Shown: piece by piece, positions 1 through 5,544 of the stretch
Numbering within the stretch: the first letter of the stretch is position 1
Layout: each line of letters opens with the position of its first letter
The notes under the pieces: model-generated
Told to the model about the DNA's origin: nothing
What the model saw: the letters and a program-made list of their open reading frames with translations, nothing else
The model's database searches: none
DNA from: G963669175 sp964648415
GTDB taxonomy: Bacteria > Electryoneota > Electryoneia > Electryoneales > Electryoneaceae
Assembly (NCBI GenBank): GCA_964648415.1
Contig: CAZYOC010000141.1
Span: 1 to 11,416 of the forward strand
Direction of reading: 5' to 3'
DNA: 11,416 nucleotides
Translations under genes and position numbers: made by a program

Positions 1-113
1 TGTCCTGAGACAAATGACGCAGCTCAGAAAGCATCATAGCTGGTGCAATGGAGCAATAGTAGCCGTTTCCTTTGTGGCGGTGAAGGACCAAATCCGACGA
101 CCAAGGAGCAGTC

Positions 114-1708
114 ATGCCTGATTCGCCAGGCGCGGCGACACAGCAAGACGGCGTGTATCGACAGCTTTCGCTGTTCAGTGAACAGGGGCGGTCGAACGCG
201 TCGCACCACGGCGCATCCGGTGATGGCGGAACCGGATCTGGCGCGTTCGAGGTGTGTCAAACGCCGACGGCATCGAGCGGAGGACGAGCCTTGACGCAGT
301 ACCTGATGGCGCGGGTGTGCGCGCGTGACAACCTGAACCGTGCGTACAAGAAGGTGAAAGCCAACAAGGGATCGGCCGGTGTGGACGGGATGACGACTCG
401 TCAACTGGGTGACTGGCTTCACCTTCACAAGGATGAGTTGATCGCTTCGCTGCTTGACGGCAGCTATCGTCCGCAACCTGTGCGCGGAGTGCAGATTCCG
501 AAGCCGGGGGGCAAGGGGATGCGTCAGCTTGGCATCCCGACGGTTGTTGACCGTGTGGTGCAGCAGGCGATTTTGCAGGTGCTTGATCCCCTGTTGGACC
601 GGACGTTTTCGTCGTCCAGCTTCGGCTTTCGACGGGGACGCGATGCGCATACGGCGCTGAAGCAGGCGAGTCGCTACGTGAAAGAAGGCCGTGTCATCGT
701 GGTGGACATGGACCTGTCGAAGTTCTTCGACCGGGTGAACCATGACATGTTGATGGGACGCCTCGCCAAGCGTATCGACGACAAACGCCTGTTAGGTATC
801 ATCCGGCGCTTTCTGCAGGCCGGGTTGATGCAGCACGGTGTATGCGTACGCCGACAGGAAGGCACGCCTCAGGGCGGGCCGTTGTCGCCACTTCTGGCGA
901 ACCTGTTGCTTGACGATCTTGACAAGGAGCTGGAACGACGTGGTCACACGTTCTGCCGTTACGCCGACGACTGCAACATCGATAGTGGTTCTTGCAAAGA
1001 ATCGAACATACTAAGATTCTTAAGTACTTGTTTATTCTGGATTCCTGCTTTCGCAGGAATGACATCATGGGACATTTCATTCGAGAATTACTCTATGAAC
1101 GCAGCCACAAGGCGGGGCAGCGTGTGATGGCTTCGATCACGGCCTTCTTTGAAGGGACGTTGAAGCTGAAGGTGAACCGGGAGAAAAGTGCAGTGGCGTT
1201 TGTGGAGGAACGTCAGTTCCTCGGTTATCGTCTTTTGCGCGGCGGCAAGCTTGGTGTTGCGCCGAAGAGCGTCGCACGGCTGAAGGACCGGGTGCGTTGG
1301 ATCACGAAGCGGAACCGTTCGCAACGGCTCACGCAGTTCATCGTGGATCTGAACTCGTACTTGTCCGGGTGGGTGACGTACTTCAAGCTGGCGTCATGCA
1401 AGGCGCTTCTGTGCGATCTGGATGCATGGATCCGGCGGAAGTTGCGCTGCGTACGTCTGAAGCAATGCAAGCGGGCCTGGCCGACGGCGAAGTTCCTGAT
1501 GTCGTGCGGTCTGAAAGAGGAATGGTCGTGGCTGCTGGCGCTGTCCAGCAAAGGCTGGTGGCACAAAGCGTTAACACCACAAGCCAATCACGCCATGAAT
1601 CTGCAGTGGTTCAAGGAGCAGCAGCTCATCTCTCTATCCGAGAGGTACACGTCGTTCAACGTCCACGGAAACCGCCGTGGTACCGAGCAGGTATGCCCGG
1701 TGGTGTGA
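114..1708 (+). pseudogene. ltrA: Group II intron reverse transcriptase/maturase, interrupted by an insertion
   Basis: This is the intron-encoded protein that assists splicing and copies the intron RNA into DNA. The gene starts at ATG 114, with AAGGAG at 103-108 five bases upstream. The first 289 codons (114-980) encode the RT fold: RT0-like region AYKKVKANKGSAGVDGMT (77-94), SSSFGFRRGR (167-176), DLSKFFD with D200 and D206, TPQGGPLSPLLAN (251-263) and the catalytic YADD (283-286). After codon 289 a 113-bp segment (981-1093) interrupts the frame. Translation from 114 would run into it and stop at 1125-1127. The homologous frame resumes at TAT 1094 and runs to TGA 1706-1708. It carries the thumb/X region and the group II maturase-specific domain (LNSYLSGWVTYFKLASCKAL, then a basic WIRRKLR segment). 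No HNH endonuclease domain is seen. Removing the insertion restores 493 residues, a usual length for this family. Loss of function is inferred from the frameshift. Confidence 0.92.
981..1093. repeat. 113-bp insertion with hairpin repeat, inside the maturase gene
   Basis: The segment separates codons that are adjacent in intact maturases (CNI then Y-x-RS). Its length, 113, is not a multiple of three, so it frameshifts the gene. Its centre is a perfect hairpin, ATTCCTGC-TTTC-GCAGGAAT (1041-1060). The stretch 1037-1064 (CTGG, hairpin, GACA) is identical to 4172-4199 in the first intergenic repeat locus. A second stem, AAGAATC/GATTCTT, spans 997-1021. The edges are inferred from the protein alignment and could be off by a few bases, so a target-site duplication of more than 2-3 bp cannot be shown. 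The two ends, read inward, share a loose pattern (GA..., TTCTyG, GAA), which may be an imperfect terminal inverted repeat. Confidence 0.8.
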
Positions 1709-1742
1709 GAGAGGGGCGCCGTGAGGCGCCCCTCTACTCGAT
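1671..1742 (+). ncRNA. Group II intron domains V and VI
   Basis: Positions 1671-1704 form a 34-nt domain V-like hairpin, the usual length. ACCGCCG pairs with CGGTGGT over seven base pairs including a G.U, then GG/CC, a two-base bulge (TG), TACC/GGTA and a five-base loop GAGCA. An unpaired T on the 5' side and the five-base loop depart from the usual GNRA-like tetraloop. After the linker GTG, positions 1708-1735 form domain VI: AGAGGGGCGCC pairs perfectly with GGCGCCCCTCT around the loop GTGA. The A at 1736 is the candidate branch-point adenosine, followed by CTCGAT at the 3' splice site. Domain V is the catalytic heart of the ribozyme, and domain VI supplies the branch nucleophile. The maturase frame overlaps all of domain V and stops at the start of domain VI. 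Confidence 0.8.
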
Positions 1743-2053
1743 TTGGGAAGCTGGCCTGAAGGGGCTCCAGTGATGAAGCATATCCCTTCTCAACAGGCAT
1801 GGCCCGATATGCGTGTTGTGCAGGTGGGTGTTTCACAGTTGTTTACAATGGATGATTTGTTGAAGGACTGGCTTCCCTGTCCGAGCATGCCGGGGATGTT
1901 GCGAGTACCCGACTTGCTCTGAAAGAGTGGTTGTGTGTCAAAGCGGCTCGTCCATTGAAAACTGTTCGAGAAGAGGGCGGGTTTCACCGGCAAATCGGGC
2001 CATGCGGTGTTGTTGGGATGAGAGTGGTTGCATGGCTCGATAGGCAAGGCTAA
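1743..2053 (+). pseudogene. Possible frameshifted gene remnant in the intron 3' flank
   Basis: I do not recognise this product. From the presumed intron junction, one frame is open to 1922. It includes an ATG at 1773 that begins MKHIPSQQAWPDMRVVQVGV and reaches FTMDDLLKDWL. A second frame is open from 1856 to the TAA at 2051-2053 and contains LSEHAGDVASTRLALKEWL followed by a basic stretch. The two overlap at 1856-1922, and joining them needs a single -1 shift, as expected after a one-base deletion. Together they would give about 100 residues. This could be the 3' exon of a gene the intron entered, an old gene fragment, or chance open frames. No Shine-Dalgarno sequence supports the ATG at 1773. 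The region otherwise shows no RNA gene or terminator that I can support. Confidence 0.25.
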
Positions 2054-2067
2054 GGGTATGGGATGGT

Positions 2068-3657
2068 CTACGCTTTCGCAGCGCGCTCAGCGACACGATG
2101 CAGCTCGCGGGCTTCCTCGAACCGATAGGCCTGCTCCGCCCAGATCGCCAGTTGACGCAACCGTGTGGGATGCGGCTTCAGGCTCTGCGCCAGCAGCAGG
2201 CCCTGTTCGTACGCCGTAGCCACATCCCCCAACTCCGCCGTCAGTTCGTACACGCGCCATCGGGCATCTGTATCGCCGAGCCGGGCGGCGCGGAGGTAAC
2301 AGGGAAGGGCGGTGGTGGGGAAGAGATCCTCGTCGGCGGACATGTAGCCCTTCAGGTAGCTCCGTCCCCGTTGCGTCAGTGTATCCCCCAGCAGTCGCCA
2401 CCAGCTGGCGTCGGAACGGGACGACGGAGCGTCCGGCAGCAGGGGTGTGTACAGTATACGGGCAGCGTCACGATCGCCGTTGCGATGGTGCGCTTCCGCC
2501 AGCGCCAGCCGGGCTTCCAGGTTGTCCGGGTTGGTCTGGAACGCTTCCCGCAGCAGGGCCAGCGTGTTGGCTGCATCGTCGGTCCACTGTCCCGCCATCC
2601 GGCCCAGAAGCAGCAGCATCTCATCGGTAAGGAGCTGCTGCTGGAGTGCTTCGTTGGCCGCTTCCTGGGTGGGTTCCCACAGCACCGGCATGGTCATGGG
2701 CCAGCGCAGCATGCAGAGCCGCCAGGCTTTGGCGGCATATGCCCGGAGCAGGGCCGCGGGTTGCTGCAACCGCTGCCCGACATCCACTTCGCGGATGTGG
2801 TTGAGGATGGCCCGGGCGCGGTGCATGTGGGTGTGGTGGTCCAGTACGGTCCGGCGGCCCTGCTCCGCGATCTGCTCTCGGGAGGCCGGCAGCTCCAGGT
2901 ATTGCCGCGCCTTGTCGACCAGCGAATCCGGCTGGAAGAAGACCAGGTCGCGGTCTTCGGTCAGCAGGTTACCGGTGTCCGGCGACACTCGTTCACTCAG
3001 CAGCAGCGATCCGCACCCTGCGCCCTCGACGATGCGTTGTGTCCAGCCGTGAAACAGGTTCTCGTTGAGGATGATCCGGCTGCGGCTGAACAGGGTGTAC
3101 ATCTCTTCCGGCGGCAACCAGTCGTCGCCGTCGCCGCCCGCCACATGCACCCGGAGATGCTTTGCCAGGTGGTCCACCAGCAGCCGGCGTTTCCTGCGGT
3201 GCGGCTGGAAGTGTCCCACGAACACCACGTCATGCTCGTAGTCGCGCGAGGCCGGCAGGGGTGGCAATAGGTCCTGGTCGACGCTCAACGGCAGCCAGTG
3301 AGCGTCGATGCCGTGTGCGCGGTAGAGCTCCTCATCGGGCCGGTGATCCACCAGCAGCCGGTCTACGATGCGTCCATAATCGCGCAGCCAGTAGTTGTTC
3401 AAGGTGGAGTCGATGACGTAGCCGACCACCGGGCACTCGGCGGTTTCCAGCCCCAGTACGAAGGGGTTGTCCGCCCACAGCTCGACGATGATGGCGTCCG
3501 GGGGAGAGGGCATCTGCTTCAGGATCGCCGGCAGGGTAAGTGTTTCGGGTGTGAACTGAAGGTCATGCTGGGATCTGCATCCCGCGGTGGTGACGTCGTG
3601 CCCGAACGCGCGGAACGCATTGGTGAAGCGGGTGACGTTAAGCAGGAGCAGGTTCAT
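2068..3657 (-). CDS. CgeB-like family glycosyltransferase with C-terminal TPR repeats
   Basis: The predicted protein has 529 residues and no signal peptide or membrane segment, so it is probably cytoplasmic. Residues 1-290 resemble the CgeB/DUF3880 and Glyco_trans_1_2 group of GT-B glycosyltransferases. A Rossmann-like start (MNLLLLNVTRFTNAFRAFGHDV) is followed by DVVFVGHFQPHRRKRRLL (143-160), then by SRSRIILNENLFHGWTQRIV and EGAGCGSLLLSE (211-222), the typical nucleotide-sugar-binding end of such enzymes. Residues 330-529 are helical with TPR character; the clearest unit is near 364-401 (ALLREAFQTNPDNLEARLAL). Such enzymes transfer a sugar from a nucleotide donor to a protein or glycan acceptor; the substrate is unknown here. 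The frame is open upstream to 3831, but that extension is repeat-derived (WRRPGCWN, WRRPGSWN). ATG 3657 is therefore preferred, although its GGAGG (3671-3675) is 13 bases away. No clear terminator follows. The gene is convergent with the intron. Confidence 0.85.
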   Translation of the reverse strand: MNLLLLNVTRFTNAFRAFGHDVTTAGCRSQHDLQFTPETLTLPAILKQMPSPPDAIIVELWADNPFVLGLETAECPVVGYVIDSTLNNYWLRDYGRIVDRLLVDHRPDEELYRAHGIDAHWLPLSVDQDLLPPLPASRDYEHDVVFVGHFQPHRRKRRLLVDHLAKHLRVHVAGGDGDDWLPPEEMYTLFSRSRIILNENLFHGWTQRIVEGAGCGSLLLSERVSPDTGNLLTEDRDLVFFQPDSLVDKARQYLELPASREQIAEQGRRTVLDHHTHMHRARAILNHIREVDVGQRLQQPAALLRAYAAKAWRLCMLRWPMTMPVLWEPTQEAANEALQQQLLTDEMLLLLGRMAGQWTDDAANTLALLREAFQTNPDNLEARLALAEAHHRNGDRDAARILYTPLLPDAPSSRSDASWWRLLGDTLTQRGRSYLKGYMSADEDLFPTTALPCYLRAARLGDTDARWRVYELTAELGDVATAYEQGLLLAQSLKPHPTRLRQLAIWAEQAYRFEEARELHRVAERAAKA

Positions 3658-3729
3658 GACCGGACAAACGCCTCCGTTGGTGGTTAGCGTACTGCTGCGA
3701 AAGAAAAGTCCCATTCTGTCATCCACAGC

Positions 3730-3744
3730 GCAACAGACTGTTGC
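3730..3744. repeat. 15-bp palindrome near the first repeat locus
   Basis: GCAACAG-A-CTGTTGC is a perfect inverted repeat around one central base. Thirteen bases of it and its right side (ACAGACTGTTGCA, 3733-3745) recur at 11368-11380, and AAT follows one base later in both copies. Each copy lies 15-20 bp before an ATTCC hairpin repeat. It may be an operator-like site for the glycosyltransferase gene, which starts about 75 bp away on the - strand, or part of the repeat family. The recurrence favours the second reading. Confidence 0.4.
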
Positions 3745-3761
3745 AGAATGGTGTTGGCTCG

Positions 3762-3844
3762 CATTCCAGCTTCCCGGACGCCGCCATACTAGGAAAACAC
3801 TCTCATTCCAGCATCCCGGACGCCGCCACACGGGAAAACACTCT
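3762..3844. repeat. Two short hairpin repeat units, left side of locus 1
   Basis: Two tandem units of 42 and 41 bp (3762-3803 and 3804-3844) begin CATTCCAGC and end AAAACACTCT. Between these ends lies a GC-rich middle with the small stem TCCCG/CGGGA, intact in the second unit. A third near-identical unit occurs at 4010-4050. These units give the false coding extension upstream of the glycosyltransferase. Confidence 0.8.
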
Positions 3845-3972
3845 CATTCCAGCGAACACTGGAATCCAGGCAAGGCGCAAGGATAGCAGATGGTGGCAAT
3901 CCAGCACCAGAACAGAATTCAACGCTTGTTTCTTGTGGTTAATATTTTGTAGTATACCAACTTATCTGGATT
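3845..3972. repeat. Core repeat copy A (112-bp core, 3861-3972)
   Basis: The copy begins with the hairpin ATTCCAG-CGAACA-CTGGAAT (3846-3865). It continues with CCAGGCAAGGCGCAA, a TGGTGGCAAT block and a conserved TTTTGTAGTATA block, and ends CTGGATT. It differs from copy B by only a handful of bases, and the two are exactly 206 bp apart. Its right end does not form the usual ATTCCTGC...GCAGGAAT hairpin but runs straight into another short unit at 3970. Confidence 0.85.
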
Positions 3973-4050
3973 CCTGCATCCCAAACTGTGTCACACTGAG
4001 AAACACTCCCATTCCAGCATCCCGGACACTGCAACACGGGAAAACACTCT
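3970..4050. repeat. Two short repeat units between cores A and B
   Basis: The unit at 3970-4009 starts ATTCCTGCATCCC and ends AAACACTCC. The unit at 4010-4050 starts CATTCCAGCATCCCGGACAC and ends AAAACACTCT. Both match the short units at 3762-3844, the first more weakly in the middle. The block 3804-4009 as a whole is repeated with a 206-bp period from 4010. Confidence 0.75.
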
Positions 4051-4199
4051 CATTCCAGCGAAGGCTGGAATCCAGGCAAGGCGCAAGAATAGCAGATGGT
4101 GGCAATCCAGCACCAGAACAGAATTCAACGCTTGTTTTTTGTGGGTAATATTTTGTAGTATACCAACTTATCTGGATTCCTGCTTTCGCAGGAATGACA
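4051..4199. repeat. Core repeat copy B with hairpins at both ends
   Basis: This is the most complete copy. The left hairpin is ATTCCAGC-GAAG-GCTGGAAT (4052-4071), the 112-bp core is 4067-4178, and the right hairpin is ATTCCTGC-TTTC-GCAGGAAT (4176-4195). The left end, and the right end read in reverse complement, match over about 25 bp (TCATTCC-GCGAA-GC-GGAATCCAG). The copy therefore looks like a small MITE-like element with hairpin-bearing inverted ends. No transposase is encoded. Confidence 0.85.
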
Positions 4200-4264
4200 C
4201 TCGTTGTGCATTATGATACAGCCTGCTTTCGCAGGAATGACACTCGTTGTGCATGGTGATACAG
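4179..4264. repeat. 43-bp tandem duplication, right side of locus 1
   Basis: Two units, 4179-4221 and 4222-4264, are nearly identical. Each contains CCTGCTTTCGCAGGAATGAC and then ACTCGTTGTGCAT and GATACAG, with about two differences. The first overlaps the right hairpin of core B. The array ends 20 bp before the terminator of the aldo/keto reductase gene. Confidence 0.8.
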
Positions 4265-4284
4265 TCCGGAAGGCGGCGAGAGAG

Positions 4285-4318
4285 AAAAAGCCGCGAGTAT
4301 CCCAAGATAGCTCACGGC
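4285..4318 (-). terminator. Intrinsic terminator of the aldo/keto reductase gene
   Basis: Read on the - strand, GCCGTGAG pairs with CTCGCGGC over eight base pairs including one G.U. An inner TATC/GATA stem with loop TTGG extends the hairpin, and TTTTT follows directly. It lies 26 bp past the stop codon at 4345. Confidence 0.85.
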
Positions 4319-4344
4319 CTGTTGCATCTCAAACGATTCACCCC

Positions 4345-5319
4345 TTACCAGGCATAATGCTCCGGTGCGGGGCCGCCGGGGCCGGGCCAGATCTCATCGA
4401 GCCGCTTCAGCGTGTCCTCGGCCAGTGTGACGTCCAGGGCTTCCAGGTTCTGCTCGAACTGCTCCAGCGTCCTCGGGCCGACGATCGGCGCGGTGACGGC
4501 CGGATTCGCCAACAACCAGGCCAGCGCGACATTGGCGGGTGGTTGGCCCAGCTCGTCGCACAGCTTCTCGTAGGTTTCCAGCTTGTCGCGGTCCTTCTCG
4601 ATCCGCTTCAGCATGGCGTCGCGCGCACGCCGGCCCTCCTCGCTCTTCTTCAACACGCCGCCCAGCAGCCCGCCGCCCAGGGGGCTCCAGGGAATGATCC
4701 CGATGCCGTAGTCTTCACACGCCGGGATGACTTCCGCCTCCACCGCCCGGTTCTCCAGGTGGTAGATGCTCTGCTCGGACACGGTCCCGTAAAGGTTGAG
4801 CCGTTTCGCGATCTCATTCCCCTGGGCGATGTGCCAGCCTGCGAAGTTGCTCGTGCCCACGTAGAGCACTTTTCCTTCCCGGATGAGCTGCTCCATCGCC
4901 TGCCAGATCTCTTCCCAGGGCGTGTTGCGGTCCACGTGGTGCATCTGGTACAGGTCGATGTGATCGGTTTGCAGGCGCCGCAGGCTGTCCTCACAGGCCT
5001 GCCGGATGTGGAAAGCGGACAGATAACGGTCGTTGATGCCGTCCTCGGACATGGGGCCGTAGACCTTCGTCGCCAGCACCAGCTCACGCCGCTTGTCCGG
5101 GTGCTGCTTCAACCACCGGCCGATGTACTCCTCGCTGGTTCCCCGGCCCTTGTTGCCGCCGTAGACGTTGGCGGTGTCGAAGAAGTTCACGCCCCGCTCG
5201 AAGGCGGTGTTCATCATGGTGTGGCTGTCTTCCTCGGTGGTCCACTGGCCGAAGTTCATGGCGCCGAGACAGATCCTGCTGACACGGACGCCCGCGCGTC
5301 CCAGGTAAGTGTATTGCAT
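4345..5319 (-). CDS. Aldo/keto reductase
   Basis: A soluble NAD(P)H-dependent oxidoreductase of the aldo/keto reductase superfamily, a TIM barrel that reduces aldehydes and ketones to alcohols. Its 324 residues match the family length. The catalytic tetrad is visible: D48 and Y53 in FFDTANVYG, K85 in LATKVYG and H127 in LYQMHHVD. Other family signatures are LGRAGVRVSRICLGAMNFG near the N-terminus, YVGTSNFAGW (153-162), IIPWSPLGGGLL (208-219) and the cofactor-binding IVGPRTLEQFEQNL (279-292). The start is ATG 5319 with GGAGG at 5324-5328, four bases upstream. The overall type resembles the YajO/YghZ-like bacterial group, but the substrate cannot be told. It is probably a single-gene transcript, because a terminator lies behind it and another separates it from the cargo gene upstream. 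Confidence 0.95.
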   Translation of the reverse strand: MQYTYLGRAGVRVSRICLGAMNFGQWTTEEDSHTMMNTAFERGVNFFDTANVYGGNKGRGTSEEYIGRWLKQHPDKRRELVLATKVYGPMSEDGINDRYLSAFHIRQACEDSLRRLQTDHIDLYQMHHVDRNTPWEEIWQAMEQLIREGKVLYVGTSNFAGWHIAQGNEIAKRLNLYGTVSEQSIYHLENRAVEAEVIPACEDYGIGIIPWSPLGGGLLGGVLKKSEEGRRARDAMLKRIEKDRDKLETYEKLCDELGQPPANVALAWLLANPAVTAPIVGPRTLEQFEQNLEALDVTLAEDTLKRLDEIWPGPGGPAPEHYAW

Positions 5320-5462
5320 GGTTCCTCCACGACTGTTGATGGTTGTATTCTAACGGAGTGTCGGGGGTGGATTCAACAATGACGGTGCTGGAATACACTG
5401 GATGGAGCAGAGGCGGTCGTGTTGTGTTTTGGATTGCAGCATTCGTTCAGGTTAAGAGCATA

Positions 5463-5517
5463 AGAAAAGCTTGCCAAGCGTCAACGGCGCCGTGCCGAAA
5501 ACAACGCTTGGCAAGCT
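5463..5517 (-). terminator. Intrinsic terminator of the T9SS cargo gene
   Basis: A perfect 14-bp stem, AGCTTGCCAAGCGT (5468-5481) with ACGCTTGGCAAGCT (5504-5517), encloses a 22-nt loop. On the - strand the stem is followed by TTTTCTTA. It lies 27 bp past the stop of the large gene. The loop contains a 10-bp palindrome, ACGGCGCCGT (5484-5493). The stem is stronger than most terminators and has a long loop, so it may also stabilise the 3' end of the mRNA. Confidence 0.8.
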
Positions 5518-5544
5518 GATTGAACTCGCGTGTTGAAAGTCCGG

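Larger units (their letters stand above)
1..1742 (+). mobile_element. Group II intron, 3' portion (5' end outside window)
   Basis: Group II introns are self-splicing RNAs that carry a reverse transcriptase/maturase gene in domain IV and move by reverse transcription into DNA. Visible here are the maturase gene (114-1708, broken) and domains V and VI at the 3' end. The intron probably ends near 1742, after the sequence CTACTCGAT that follows the domain VI hairpin; this 3' end form is typical of bacterial introns. The 5' splice site and most of domains I-III would lie left of position 1. Bases 1-113 are probably intron RNA upstream of the maturase start, and I assign no structure to them. The maturase is interrupted, so this copy is unlikely to move by itself, although the ribozyme could still splice with a maturase supplied in trans. 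Confidence 0.85.

Noticed and set aside
1..113. Group II intron domain I-III structure or the 5' splice site
   Set aside because: No 5' GTGYG-type boundary or assignable helix set could be traced in these 113 bases. They are only inferred to be intron from the gene that follows.
2098..3270. A 390-residue open frame on the + strand
   Set aside because: It is antisense to the glycosyltransferase/TPR gene, and its product shows only low-complexity composition.
3741..4148. A + strand frame of about 135 codons across the first repeat locus
   Set aside because: It is made of short units and core A read through. It shows internal duplication that follows the DNA repeats and has no ribosome binding site.
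3762..4264. CRISPR array
   Set aside because: The units are 40-43 bp apart, but they match along their whole length with no unique spacers, are interrupted by larger modules, and have no cas gene nearby.
4204..5382. A 392-residue open frame on the + strand over the aldo/keto reductase
   Set aside because: It is antisense to a gene with a full catalytic tetrad, and its start lies within repeat DNA.
5468..5517. Integron attC-like site
   Set aside because: The arms are perfectly complementary without the extrahelical bases and the R'/R'' core sites expected of attC. A T-rich tract right after a gene end fits a terminator better.
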